Below are positions 55,644 to 64,000 of a stretch of DNA of 64,000 bases, one piece after another; within the stretch, counting starts at the first letter, position 1, and each line of letters begins with the position of its first letter. The stretch covers positions 7,750 to 71,749 of the forward strand of contig NZ_LGDY01000121.1 of assembly GCF_001279525.1 (NCBI RefSeq), written 5' to 3'. A model generated the notes under the pieces. The model ran no database searches. It was given only the letters and a program-made list of their open reading frames with translations, and was not told the DNA's origin. The stretch is from Nocardia sp. NRRL S-836 (lineage in GTDB: Bacteria; Actinomycetota; Actinomycetes; Mycobacteriales; Pseudonocardiaceae). The translations under genes were made by a program, and so were the position numbers.

Positions 55644-58158
55644 GGCGACCATCAAGAGCTTGCTGTCGCGCAAGCTCCGGCTGGTGCTGTCCGCGCTCGC
55701 GGTCGTGCTGGGTGTGATGTTCGTGTCGGGGTCGTTCGTGCTGACCGACACGTTGCAGCGGTCGTTCACCGACCTGTTCTCGTCGGCGTTCGCCAACGTG
55801 GACGTCTCGGTGTCGCCGAAGCAGGAGAAGGGCAAGGAGCCCGCACCGCTGACGCCCCAGGCGATCGCCGACGTGAGGTCGGTGCCCGGGGTGGCGTCGG
55901 CGGTCGGTGACGTGGAGGGGTCCGCGCGCCCGATCGGCAAGAACGGCAAGGTGATCACCACCTCCGGCGCGCCGCGGTTCGGCACCAACTGGACGGGCGC
56001 CGGGCAGGAGAAGATCCGCGACGGCCGGCCTCCGTCCGCCGACGACGAGGTGGCGATCGGCGCCTACCTCGCCTCGACGGGCGGCTTCAAGGTGGGCGAG
56101 GACATCTCGCTGCTCACGCTGGAGCCCAGGAAGACCTTCAAGATCACCGGTGTCTACGAGTACGCGGGCGGCCGCGAGTCGCTGGGCGGCGAGCTGTCGG
56201 TGGCGTTCACCGAACCCGTCGCGCAGCAACTGCTGCTGGGCAAGAAGGACGCGTTCTCGTCGATCACCGTGACGGCCGCCGGCGGCACGTCCGACGACGC
56301 GCTGCGCGACGCCGTGGCGGCCAAGCTCGGCTCCGGCTACGACGTGAAGACCGGTGCGGCGCTCGCGAAGGAGCAGTCCGACCAGATCAACGAGGGCCTG
56401 AAGTTCTTCAACTACGTGCTGCTCGGGTTCGCCGGCATCGCGTTGTTCGTCGGCATCTTCATCATCCTCAACACGTTCTCCATCATCGTCGCCCAGCGCA
56501 CGCGGGAGCTCGCGCTGCTGCGGTCGATGGGCGCCTCACGCGGCCAGGTCATCGGCTCGGTGGTGCTGGAGGCGTTCGTGATCGGCCTGATCGCGTCGAT
56601 CGTCGGCCTCGGGGCGGGGGTCGGCATCGGTGCGCTGCTGGCGAAGATCTTCAGCTCGGTCGGCGGCACGAGCCTGCAGCTCGCGGGCATCGGCGTGCCG
56701 ATGTCGGCGGTGATCTCGTCGTTCGCGGTCGGCATCGTCGTGACGGTGGTCGCGGCCGTCATGCCGGCGCTGCGGGCGTCGCGGATCGCGCCGGTCGCCG
56801 CGATGCGCGAGGCGGCCACGCCGGACCGGCCGCTCACGAAGATCACGATCATCGGCGCGCTCGTGGTCGCCGCCGGTGGCACGGCGCTGGGCTTCGGGTT
56901 CAACCAGGCGTCGCTGACGCTCATCTTCGGCGGCATCCTGGTGGCGTTCGTCGGTGTCGCGCTGCTGACGCCGATGCTGTCCAGGCCGATGGTGTCGCTG
57001 ATCGGCCGGCTGCTGTCGTGGTCGATGCCGGGCCTGCTGGGCCGGCGCAACTCCGCGCGCAACCCGCGCCGCACCGCCATCACCGCGGCGGCGCTGATGG
57101 TCGGCATCTCGCTGATCACCGGCGTGAGCGTGGTGCTGACGTCGGCGACCAAGTCGATCGAGAAGCTGGCCTCCGGTCAGCTGCAGACCGACCTGATCAT
57201 CTCCGGCGAGGGTCAGAACGAGGGCCAGGCCGCGTCGTTCCCGCGTGACGTGCTCAGCAGGGTGGAGCGGACCGACGGCGTCAGCTCGGCGTTCGGCTGG
57301 GCCTCGGACGGTGTGTTGCAGGGCGAGAACCAGATGTTCGCGGTCGCCGTGACCGACGTGCCGGCGATGCGGACGATGTTCGCCCTCAAGCCGAAGTCCG
57401 GTGACATCGCACCGCTGAAGGACGACCAGATCGCGGTGCCGGAGGGGCTGGCGGCCGAGAAGGGCTGGTCGGTCGGCAGCACGGTGTCGTTGCAGCTGGC
57501 CAAGAGCGAGGCGCCGCGCACGTTCACCGTGGGCTTCATCTGGGCCAAGACGCAGGTGCTGCAAGGCGCGCTGGTGCTGCCGGAGTCCGCGGCGAAGAGC
57601 TTCCGCTCCGACCGGATCGGCCAGGCGTTCGTCCAGGTGAAGCCGGGCGTGTCGGCGACGGACGTGCAGAAGCGGGTCGAGCCGCTGTTCGCGGACAACC
57701 CCGAGATCACCGTGCAGGACCGCAGCGCGTTCGTGAAGCAGACGACCTCGCAGTTCGACACGGTCCTGCTGATGATCCAGATCCTGCTGGCGCTGGCGAT
57801 CCTGATCGCGGTGCTCGGCGTCATCAACACACTGGCGCTGTCGGTGATCGAACGGACCCGCGAGCTGGGACTGTTGCGCGCCATCGGCATGCGGCGCTCG
57901 CAGGTGATGCGGATGATCACCGTCGAGTCGGTGGTGATCTCGGTGTTCGGCGCGGTGCTCGGCCTCGCGGTCGGTCTCGCGCTGGGCGTCGCGACCGTGC
58001 GGGCGCTGAAGGACCAGGGCATCGGGGAGCTCGGCTTCCCGTGGGTGACCATGGTCCAGTACCTGGTGGTGGCCGCGTTCGTCGGTGTCGTCGCGGCGAT
58101 CCTGCCCGCGATCAGGGCCGCGCGCCTGAACGTGCTGGACGCGATCGCCTACGAGTGA
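55636..58158 (+). CDS. FtsX-like ABC transporter permease (MacB type)
   Basis: The 840-aa permease has an N-terminal TM helix (LVLSALAVVLGVMFVSGSFV), a large extracytoplasmic domain, a three-helix FtsX core (YVLLGFAGIALFVGIFIIL..., AFVIGLIASIVGLGAGVGIG, IVVTVVAAVMPALRASR), then a second half of the same layout ending AAFVGVVAAILPAIRAARL. Actinobacterial permeases of this size are fused duplicates and dimerise with the ATPase to drive mechanotransmission or export of peptides, lipids or antibiotics. No substrate-linked gene adjoins. Confidence 0.93.
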   Translation: MLKATIKSLLSRKLRLVLSALAVVLGVMFVSGSFVLTDTLQRSFTDLFSSAFANVDVSVSPKQEKGKEPAPLTPQAIADVRSVPGVASAVGDVEGSARPIGKNGKVITTSGAPRFGTNWTGAGQEKIRDGRPPSADDEVAIGAYLASTGGFKVGEDISLLTLEPRKTFKITGVYEYAGGRESLGGELSVAFTEPVAQQLLLGKKDAFSSITVTAAGGTSDDALRDAVAAKLGSGYDVKTGAALAKEQSDQINEGLKFFNYVLLGFAGIALFVGIFIILNTFSIIVAQRTRELALLRSMGASRGQVIGSVVLEAFVIGLIASIVGLGAGVGIGALLAKIFSSVGGTSLQLAGIGVPMSAVISSFAVGIVVTVVAAVMPALRASRIAPVAAMREAATPDRPLTKITIIGALVVAAGGTALGFGFNQASLTLIFGGILVAFVGVALLTPMLSRPMVSLIGRLLSWSMPGLLGRRNSARNPRRTAITAAALMVGISLITGVSVVLTSATKSIEKLASGQLQTDLIISGEGQNEGQAASFPRDVLSRVERTDGVSSAFGWASDGVLQGENQMFAVAVTDVPAMRTMFALKPKSGDIAPLKDDQIAVPEGLAAEKGWSVGSTVSLQLAKSEAPRTFTVGFIWAKTQVLQGALVLPESAAKSFRSDRIGQAFVQVKPGVSATDVQKRVEPLFADNPEITVQDRSAFVKQTTSQFDTVLLMIQILLALAILIAVLGVINTLALSVIERTRELGLLRAIGMRRSQVMRMITVESVVISVFGAVLGLAVGLALGVATVRALKDQGIGELGFPWVTMVQYLVVAAFVGVVAAILPAIRAARLNVLDAIAYE

Positions 58159-58177
58159 CCGTGTGACGGCTGTTCCG

Positions 58178-58210
58178 GGCCGCCGACCGTCTCCCGGACG
58201 GTCGGCGGCC
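58178..58210. terminator. Hairpin between the ABC permease and the polyester hydrolase
   Basis: 14-bp perfect arms (58178-58191 and 58197-58210) with a 5-nt loop lie between the two convergent stops. Confidence 0.85.
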
Positions 58211-58218
58211 TCGTGGGC

Positions 58219-59049
58219 TCAGGCGTGCGGGCAGGTGTCCCGGTAGGCGCTGATGAGCGTGTTCGGCACCGGTGGCGGGCACAGGAACTGGTCGTAGCGC
58301 AGGTCGTCGTCCACGAACCGCTTGAGCCACGACAGCGTGTACTTGCGGACGGTCACGTTGTCGCTGCGCGGATCCGAGTGGTCGCCGCCGCGCAGTTCGA
58401 GGAACGCCTTGTCGGGCGCGGCGGTCATCGAGGTGTAGAACGGCAGCGAGTGCTGGGAGTCGGGTGCGGTCGGGTCGTTCTGGCCGCCGAGCACCAGGGT
58501 CGGCACCTGGACGGTCGACCAGTTCTTGGTGGTGTGCCAGCCGGCCATCGGGATCGAGGCCTGCAGGGCGGGACGGGTCGCGGAGGCGCGCAACGCCCCG
58601 CCGCCGCCCATCGAGTGGCCCATCACGGCGAGGCGCGAGGCGTCGACTCGGGGGTTGGTGCGAGCGGTGTAGTCCAGTGCCGCGAGCAGTTGGCGGCCGC
58701 GGCTGTCGGGGTCGTCGAGGCCGGACAGGGTGTTGATGGTGATCACCACGAACCCGAACGACGCGAGCCGCGGCCCGAAGTGCGCGACGGAGGTCTGGGT
58801 CGCGGTGAAGCCGGGTGAGATGGCGACCGCGCCGAACGTGAGGTCGCTGGTCGGGGTGTAGATGGTGCCGCCGCCGAAGGTCGACTGGCGGGCGACGGTG
58901 GTCTGGGTGACGGCGAACGGGCCGCGCGACGCCTCGACCGATGCGGCCGTGGGTGCCGGGCCGCGTTCGTAGGGGTTGGCCACCGCGGTGGCGGTGGCGG
59001 TGGGGGTCAGCGCCAGGACGAGCGCCGCGAACACGACTTTGATGCGCAC
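58219..59049 (-). CDS. Secreted PETase/cutinase-type polyester hydrolase
   Basis: The 276-aa protein has a signal peptide (VVFALVL-type run, cleavage near TATAVA) and a mature domain that follows the Thermobifida cutinase / PETase family along its length: NPYERGPAPTAASVEASRGP, FGGGTIYTP, GAVAISPGFTATQTS, RLAVMGHSMGGGGALR (Ser146), PMAGWHTTKNWS with the conserved aromatic-subsite Trp, GGQNDPTAP (Asp), LRGGDHSDP (His) and the C-terminal Cys pair in FLCPPP and DTCPHA. These enzymes cleave cutin and aromatic polyesters. GTG 59049 (VRIKVVFA) is preferred for GAGGTG 9 bp upstream. It ends at a strong hairpin. Confidence 0.93.
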   Translation of the reverse strand: MRIKVVFAALVLALTPTATATAVANPYERGPAPTAASVEASRGPFAVTQTTVARQSTFGGGTIYTPTSDLTFGAVAISPGFTATQTSVAHFGPRLASFGFVVITINTLSGLDDPDSRGRQLLAALDYTARTNPRVDASRLAVMGHSMGGGGALRASATRPALQASIPMAGWHTTKNWSTVQVPTLVLGGQNDPTAPDSQHSLPFYTSMTAAPDKAFLELRGGDHSDPRSDNVTVRKYTLSWLKRFVDDDLRYDQFLCPPPVPNTLISAYRDTCPHA

Positions 59050-59276
59050 GACGGTGTACACCTCGGTTGGTTGCAGGGGAACCAAGACGGCGACCTCAAC
59101 CTACCGTTCGGTAGCCCGGCTGCGGTTCGGCCACTCGGCTGGTGCTTTTGACCGATTCCGCCACGGCGCGTCACGCGCACGTGGTTACCGAGCGCAGCAG
59201 GAGTGGACATTGTCGTCCGATCGAGTCACCGCAGCGGCGGTATGCGACGAAACTGCTGTCGCACAAGGGTGATCGC

Positions 59277-61202
59277 GTGGCCACCAGGAGACAGTTCCTC
59301 GTACTGAGCTCGACGGCAGCGCTCACCGGCCTGCTGCCGGAGGCTCCCGCGTCCGCAGTGGGTGAGGTCGCGCAACCGCACGCGTCCTACTGGCACCCCG
59401 CCACGATCCTGGACTGGGATCCGGCGACGGACCGGGACGCGAGGTACAACCGCAGCTCCGTGCCGCTGGCCCGCCGGGTCGTCCCGGCCAGACCGGCCAA
59501 CGCGCACGCCCACACGGGCGAGGCGCGCGTGCAGGCGCTGGTGGCGTACGCGCCGACGAGCAACAACCCGGCACAGGGTGCGCTCGACATGAACTACTAC
59601 GCCACGAACTACTGGCAGTACATCGACGAGCTGGTGTTCTGGGGCGGGTCGGCCTCCGAGGGCCTGATCCTGGCGCCGAACCCGACGGTGACCGACGCGG
59701 CGCACCGCAACGGCGTGCGGGTGATCGGCAACGTGTTCCTGCCGCCCACCGCGTACGGCGGCCGGATCGAGTGGGTGCGCGACCTCGTGCGGCGTGACGG
59801 CGACCGGTTCCCGGTGGCGGACAAGATGGTCCAGGTCGCGCGTCACCACGGGTTCGACGGCTGGTTCCTCAACCAGGAGACCGCCGGCGGTGACGCCCGG
59901 CTCACCACCGACATGCGCGACTTCATCGCGTACCTGCGCAGGAGCGGCCTGCGGATCATCTGGTACGACGCGATGACCGACTCCGGCAGCGTCTCCTGGC
60001 AGAACGCGCTGACCGCGCGCAACCAGATGTTCTTCACCCCGTCCGACGAGATGTTCCTGAACTTCTGGTGGAGCGCGCAGGGCCTGCAGAGCTCCGCCGC
60101 CCTCGCGAGGCAGCTGGGCCGCAGCCCGTACGACCTCGCGTCCGGTGTGGACGTCGAGGCGAACGGCTACAACACCGGCGTCGGCTGGTCCGCACTGTTC
60201 CCCGAGGGCAGGCCGCACACCACCTCACTCGGCTTCTACCGTCCGGAGTGGACGTTCAAGTCGGCCTCGGGCCCCGCCGACTTCTACGCCCGTGACAACC
60301 GGTTCTGGGTCGGCCCGAACGGTGATCCCGCCGACACCACGACGACCGCGGCGTGGAAGGGCATCGCCCACTACGTCACCGAGCTGACGCCGGTCACGAC
60401 GCTGCCGTTCGTCACGAACTTCAACACCGGTCACGGCCGCAAGTTCGCCGTCGGCGGCACGGTCCGATCGACACAGCAGTGGAACAACCTGGCGTTGCAG
60501 GACGTCCTGCCGACCTGGCGGTGGAGCGTCACCGGCACCGGCACGAAGGTCGTGCCGTCACTGGACTGGGACGACCCCTACGACGGCGGCACCGCGCTGA
60601 AGATCACCGGGACCCCGCGGTCCGCCAACGACGTCCGGCTGTTCGCGACGGCGTTGCCGCTCACCGGGAGCAGCCAGTTCGAGATCGTCCACCGCACCGG
60701 CACCGGCCCGTCCCGGCTCCAGGCGGTGCTGCGGTTCGGCACCACCGAGGAGGTGCTGGACCTGGGCGGCGTCAGCGGGGCGTGGCGGCGCAGCGCGTTC
60801 CCGCTCGGCGAGCACGCCGGTGCGACGCTCACCGAGATCACGCTGCGGGTGCTGCCCGGCGGCCCGGTCACCGCGCTGATCGGCCGGATCGGCGTGCTGA
60901 ACCCGGCCATGACCCCACCGGCCGCCCCGGCGGACCCGCGGGCCGAGCTGGTGAGCCGCACCGACGCCACGACGGTGTCGGCACGGCTCACCTGGACCCG
61001 CTCACCGGGACAGGTCCGGCAGTACCGGGTCTACAAAGCCGGTACCGAGCGGGTCTTCCTGGGCGGCACGACGAACGACGCGTACTTCGTGCCCGCGATC
61101 CCGCTGGCCGCCGGGGAGACAGCGCGGATCGAGGTCGAGGCCGTCAGCGAGGCGTTCGACGTGTCGGCACCGGCATCGCTGACGATCACTGGTACACCCT
61201 GA
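59277..61202 (+). CDS. GH85 endo-beta-N-acetylglucosaminidase
   Basis: The 641-aa secreted protein has a Tat-like signal (ATRRQFLVLSSTAALTGLLP, twin Arg). A GH85 barrel follows: MNYYATNYWQYIDELVFWGG, RVIGNVFLPPTAYGG and GFDGWFLNQETAGGD, where Asn199 and Glu201 form the N-x-E catalytic pair used with an oxazoline intermediate. The C-terminal part holds beta-sandwich modules, including a fibronectin-III-like domain (RLTWTRSPGQVRQYRVYKAG). GH85 enzymes cut the chitobiose core of N-glycans. GTG 59277 gives the full signal. Its stop overlaps the opposing GH16 gene by 17 bp. Confidence 0.93.
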   Translation: MATRRQFLVLSSTAALTGLLPEAPASAVGEVAQPHASYWHPATILDWDPATDRDARYNRSSVPLARRVVPARPANAHAHTGEARVQALVAYAPTSNNPAQGALDMNYYATNYWQYIDELVFWGGSASEGLILAPNPTVTDAAHRNGVRVIGNVFLPPTAYGGRIEWVRDLVRRDGDRFPVADKMVQVARHHGFDGWFLNQETAGGDARLTTDMRDFIAYLRRSGLRIIWYDAMTDSGSVSWQNALTARNQMFFTPSDEMFLNFWWSAQGLQSSAALARQLGRSPYDLASGVDVEANGYNTGVGWSALFPEGRPHTTSLGFYRPEWTFKSASGPADFYARDNRFWVGPNGDPADTTTTAAWKGIAHYVTELTPVTTLPFVTNFNTGHGRKFAVGGTVRSTQQWNNLALQDVLPTWRWSVTGTGTKVVPSLDWDDPYDGGTALKITGTPRSANDVRLFATALPLTGSSQFEIVHRTGTGPSRLQAVLRFGTTEEVLDLGGVSGAWRRSAFPLGEHAGATLTEITLRVLPGGPVTALIGRIGVLNPAMTPPAAPADPRAELVSRTDATTVSARLTWTRSPGQVRQYRVYKAGTERVFLGGTTNDAYFVPAIPLAAGETARIEVEAVSEAFDVSAPASLTITGTP

Positions 61203-62889
61203 CGTAGTCCAGCACCATGTCCTGCGGCAGCTGCGTCCCGGCTCCCGGCGGGCCGGGCCAGTCGCCGCCCACCGCGTTGTTGATGATGATGAAGAACGGG
61301 TGGTCGTACACCCACGGGCCGCGGGTGGTCTCCAGGACGTTGCGGTCGACGGTGAAGAACCGGTTGCCGTCCACGCTGAACGTCATGTGGCTGGAGTCCC
61401 ACTCGACCGCGAAGGTGCGGAACGCCGACGCCGCGGGCTGCCCGAGGTCGAGCGGCGAGCCGTACCCGCCCGCGCCGGAGTACGCCGGTGCGTGCAGCGT
61501 CGAGTAGACCCGGTTCGGTTCCTTGCCGACGTGCTCCATGATGTCGATCTCGCCGGTGTAGGGCCACGGCCTGCGCTGGTCGAAGAAGTCCGCGCCGAGC
61601 ATCCAGAACGCGGGCCACAGGCCCTGCGTCGACGACACCTTGATCCGCGCCTCGACCCGGCCGTAGGTGAAGGTGAACTTGCCGTAGGTGTTGAGCCTGG
61701 CCGAGGTGTACTGGCAGGTCGTGCTGCCGCTGACCGGGTCGACCGGGCACGCCGAGCCGGGCGTCACCTCACGGCGGGCCTGCAGCACCAGGTTGCCGTT
61801 GCCGTCGTGCCGGGCGTTGTTGTTGTTCGTGTAGTACTGCAGCTCGTTGTTCACGCCGGGACCGGTCTCCGGCTGCCACTTCGAGGCGTCCGGGCCGGTG
61901 CCCGCGGGCGCGTTGAACTCGTCGGACCACACCAGCCGGCCGGGGAACGACGGGTTCGGCGGCAGCGGCGGCGCCGGGGTGGGGTTGCCGCCGGTGCCGT
62001 AGACCTGGAACTCCCACAGCGAGTAGCCGTAGCCGTTCGAGCGGGCCGTGCCGTACATCCGCACGTACCGGCCGGTGCCGCTGACGGTCAGCGTCTCCTT
62101 GAACCCGCGGCCGGTGGTGGTCGAGTAGAGCTGCCGCCAGTTCGCGTTGTCGTCGGAGACCTCGATCCGGTACGCCGTGGCGAACGCCGGGTCCCACTGG
62201 AGCACGACCTTGGAGATCCGCGCGGTGGCACCGAGGTCGACGGAGATCCAGCCGGGGTCGACCCAGCCGTTGACCGGGCTGGTGGCCCAGCGGGTGGCCG
62301 GGTCGCGGTCGAACGCCTTGGCCGGGGTGCACTGGCCGCAGTTCGGGTCGTCCTGATAGGTCGAGGCCGATCCGGACTTGCCGTACGAGAGCAGGGTTTC
62401 CGCGCTGCCGGAGTCACGGGTGCCGAACACCTGGAACTCCCACAACGAGTAGCCGTACTGCGTGGCGCGCTGGGTGAGGTCGAGCCGCACGTACCGGCCG
62501 GTGCCGGAGACGGCGAGCGTCTCGGTGCCGCCGGGGCCGGAGGTGGTGCTGCGCAGCTCCTGCCAGGTGGTGCCGTCCTGGGAGATGCGCAGCGAGTAGG
62601 CCTTCGCGCTCGCGGCCTCCCAGGCGAGCGTGACCTGGTCGACCCTGGCGCTCGACCCGAGGTCGATCTGGATCCACTGCGGGTCGCTGAACTGGCTGGA
62701 CCAGCGGGTGCCCAGGTCGCCGTCGACGGCGGCGGCTGCGGAGAACGCGGCGTTCTCGCTGCTGGAGGCGGTGACCGGGCGGTTCTGGGAGAGCAACGGG
62801 CCGGCGGCCTGCGCCGGCGTGATCATGGCAGCCGCGAGGGCCGCGGCGACGAGCAGTGGCAGTCGTGCGCGGTGAAGCCTTCCTGACAT
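61186..62889 (-). CDS. GH16 glucanase with two CBM32 (F5/8 type C) domains
   Basis: The 567-aa secreted protein has a signal peptide (LPLLVAAALAAAMITPAQA), two discoidin/CBM32 modules (SQNRPVTASSSENAAFSAAA... and SGSASTYQDDPNCGQCTPAK..., each ending SLWEFQVFGT or SLWEFQVYGT), a Pro-rich linker, and a C-terminal GH16 domain with GEIDIMEHVG: E447, D449 and E452 are the catalytic set. Likely substrates are beta-1,3-glucans or related. A GAGAGCGCTCTC-type operator lies just upstream, suggesting LacI-family control. The 3' end overlaps the GH85 gene by 17 bp. Confidence 0.93.
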   Translation of the reverse strand: MSGRLHRARLPLLVAAALAAAMITPAQAAGPLLSQNRPVTASSSENAAFSAAAAVDGDLGTRWSSQFSDPQWIQIDLGSSARVDQVTLAWEAASAKAYSLRISQDGTTWQELRSTTSGPGGTETLAVSGTGRYVRLDLTQRATQYGYSLWEFQVFGTRDSGSAETLLSYGKSGSASTYQDDPNCGQCTPAKAFDRDPATRWATSPVNGWVDPGWISVDLGATARISKVVLQWDPAFATAYRIEVSDDNANWRQLYSTTTGRGFKETLTVSGTGRYVRMYGTARSNGYGYSLWEFQVYGTGGNPTPAPPLPPNPSFPGRLVWSDEFNAPAGTGPDASKWQPETGPGVNNELQYYTNNNNARHDGNGNLVLQARREVTPGSACPVDPVSGSTTCQYTSARLNTYGKFTFTYGRVEARIKVSSTQGLWPAFWMLGADFFDQRRPWPYTGEIDIMEHVGKEPNRVYSTLHAPAYSGAGGYGSPLDLGQPAASAFRTFAVEWDSSHMTFSVDGNRFFTVDRNVLETTRGPWVYDHPFFIIINNAVGGDWPGPPGAGTQLPQDMVLDYVRVYQ

Positions 62890-62926
62890 GGGTGCTCCTG
62901 GAGCCGGAGAACGGGGCGACGACGTG

Positions 62927-62940
62927 AGAGAGCGCTCTCT
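62927..62940. promoter_or_regulatory. LacI-type operator upstream of GH16
   Basis: AGAGAGCGCTCTCT is a perfect 14-bp palindrome 38 bp before the GH16 start. GAGAGCGCTCTC-like sites are typical of LacI-family regulators of carbohydrate genes in actinobacteria. Confidence 0.75.
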
Positions 62941-63062
62941 GCGACAGGAGTTCAGAGCCGAGAGTCAGGCCATCCGGCGTGCGGTGTCAAGAAAACCGGT
63001 ACTTCTGAACGTTTCTTGCGGATTGACGCCTCATTACGACCTGCGCCATGCTCGATGAGCGT

Positions 63063-63074
63063 GAGAGCGCTCTC
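63063..63074. promoter_or_regulatory. LacI-type operator upstream of DUF1996
   Basis: GAGAGCGCTCTC, a 12-bp palindrome sharing the core of the site at 62927, lies 30 bp before the DUF1996 start. The shared sites suggest common control of the two divergent genes. Confidence 0.75.
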
Positions 63075-63103
63075 CCAATCCTGCTGCGGAGAGGAAAGCT
63101 TCA

Positions 63104-63940
63104 ATGAGGAAGCCCTTGACACATCTGGCCACGATCCTCGCACTGGCCGCCGGGGTGCTGAGCATTCCCGTTGCGGCCCAAGGAGAACCGGTACGCGTCG
63201 CCGAGTTCCTGGCGGAGTGCCCGGTCAGCCACCGGCTGTCCGACGACCCGATCGTGCTGCCGAACCTGGCGGGTGCCTCGCACTCGCACGACTTCTTCGG
63301 CAACCGCTCGACCAACGCCCGTTCGACCCTGCAGACGCTGGAGGGCCAGACGGGCAACTGCAACCCGGCCGCGGACATCTCCTCGTACTGGGTACCGACC
63401 CTGTACCGGGACAACACCGCGATCGCGCCCACCGGCGTCACCTTCTACTACCTGGGTGAGGGCGTGAACAACCCGGCGGCGATCCAGCCGGCGCCGTACG
63501 GGTTGAAGATCGTCGCGGGCAACGCGAAGGCCACCGGCGACAACGACAGCATCGCGCGGTGGTCGTGCCTGCACGCCGGGCACGTGAACCCGTCGAAGAA
63601 CTTCGTGGAGTGCCCGTCCGGCACGATGCTGGAGACCTACCTGGACTTCCCGCAGTGCTGGGACGGCCGCAACCTCGACTCGGCCGACCACAAGTCCCAC
63701 ATGTCGTACCCGGTCGCGGGCGGATGTCCGTCGTCGCACCCGGTTCCGGTGCCGAAGCTGCGGATGGTGCTGCGGTACCCGGTGAACGGGAGCACGGCCG
63801 GGCTGCGGCTGGCGTCGGGCACAGGGCAGACCATGCACGGTGACTTCTTCAACGTGTGGCCGCGCGCCGAGATGGAGCGCCGCGTCCGCAACTGCATCAA
63901 CGTGGTGATGAAGTGCGACCACGCCGGCAACCACGGATGA
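63104..63940 (+). CDS. Secreted DUF1996 protein
   Basis: The 278-aa protein has a signal peptide (LTHLATILALAAGVLSIPVAA) and a mature DUF1996 domain: SHSHDFFGNRSTNARSTLQT, SCLHAGHVNP, FPQCWDGRNLDSADHKSHMS, and MHGDFFNVWPR. DUF1996 occurs in fungal and actinobacterial secreted proteins, sometimes with carbohydrate-binding modules; activity is unknown. Its stop overlaps the start of a lipoprotein gene by 4 bp. Shared LacI-type operators link it to the divergent GH16. Confidence 0.9.
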   Translation: MRKPLTHLATILALAAGVLSIPVAAQGEPVRVAEFLAECPVSHRLSDDPIVLPNLAGASHSHDFFGNRSTNARSTLQTLEGQTGNCNPAADISSYWVPTLYRDNTAIAPTGVTFYYLGEGVNNPAAIQPAPYGLKIVAGNAKATGDNDSIARWSCLHAGHVNPSKNFVECPSGTMLETYLDFPQCWDGRNLDSADHKSHMSYPVAGGCPSSHPVPVPKLRMVLRYPVNGSTAGLRLASGTGQTMHGDFFNVWPRAEMERRVRNCINVVMKCDHAGNHG

Positions 63941-64000
63941 TCCTCTGCTTGCTGGCAGGCCTGCTCGCGGCCTGCCAGCAGGCACCCCCACCCGCACCCC
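63937..64000 (+). CDS. Start of a lipoprotein gene (partial)
   Basis: An ATG at 63937 overlaps the DUF1996 stop (ATGA) and opens MILCLLAGLLAACQQAPPPA, a very short lipoprotein signal with lipobox LLAAC. The window ends 21 codons in. The overlap and lipobox make a real gene likely; its family cannot be seen. Confidence 0.7.
   Translation, partial: MILCLLAGLLAACQQAPPPAP

Noticed and set aside
1..64000. tRNA, rRNA, CRISPR arrays, insertion sequences, prophage or attachment sites
   Set aside because: None was seen: no clover-leaf with CCA-like ends, no regularly spaced repeats with spacers, and no transposase or integrase motifs in any reading frame considered.

Overview
The window is high-GC actinobacterial chromosome: GTG and TTG starts are common, 4-bp ATGA/GTGA overlaps are frequent, and there are several candidate leaderless genes, SARP and LuxR regulators, and a fused isobutyryl-CoA mutase. 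This style, together with the enzyme repertoire, best fits a filamentous actinomycete, probably Pseudonocardiales (Lentzea/Actinosynnema-like). That placement is inference; no rRNA or other marker gene is present. I saw no tRNA, rRNA, CRISPR array, transposase or prophage.

Layout. 1-3.4 kb: the end of an Acg-type nitroreductase, an alpha/beta hydrolase that lacks its nucleophile Ser, a CGNR regulator divergent from a DUF1348 gene, and a MOSC protein. 3.4-6.7 kb: fused isobutyryl-CoA mutase. 6.7-19.1 kb: the most notable region, two convergent operons that look like an exopolysaccharide locus. The rightward operon encodes two tandem 694-aa secreted CE18/Agd3-like deacetylases, a PelF-like glycosyltransferase, an 11-12 TM membrane protein, a sugar-phosphate nucleotidyltransferase and an NAD-dependent epimerase/reductase. 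The leftward operon encodes a GH114-type lipoprotein, a UDP-sugar dehydrogenase and a second epimerase. Deacetylase, GH114 hydrolase and PelF-like transferase are the hallmark parts of galactosaminogalactan (fungal) and Pel (bacterial) systems, here in an actinomycete without recognisable PelD/E/G.

19-24.5 kb: an SH3 protein, a LuxR/HATPase regulator, a quinone oxidoreductase, a degenerate GC-rich repeat array, a polyprenyl-synthase-like protein lacking the first Asp-rich motif, and an aldo/keto reductase. 24.6-30.3 kb: a five-gene translationally coupled acyl-CoA catabolic operon with a LysR gene upstream. 30.3-34.9 kb: a large SARP-NB-ARC-TPR regulator, a frameshifted secreted C39-like peptidase gene, and a small HTH protein behind an 18-bp perfect inverted repeat. 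35-39.4 kb: TetR regulator, KAS III, P450 and MFS transporter. 39.6-45.7 kb: a redox module (FAD oxidoreductase plus a cytochrome b/ferredoxin fusion), DUF4142, a lipoprotein, and an ECF sigma/anti-sigma pair.

46.2-49.3 kb: a three-gene phosphorelay (response regulator-PP2C, CHASE3 histidine kinase, Rcp1-like receiver). 49.4-54.7 kb: a 43-aa protein coupled to PlsC, a protein possibly of the PrnB/indoleamine dioxygenase superfamily, an MBL hydrolase, a GNAT, an LLM oxidoreductase and an unknown protein. 54.9-58.2 kb: a MacB-like ABC exporter. 58.2-64 kb: secreted hydrolases, namely a PETase/cutinase-type polyester hydrolase, a GH85 endoglycosidase and a GH16 with two CBM32 domains; a DUF1996 protein is divergent from the GH16, with twin LacI-type operators between them; the window ends in the start of a lipoprotein gene.
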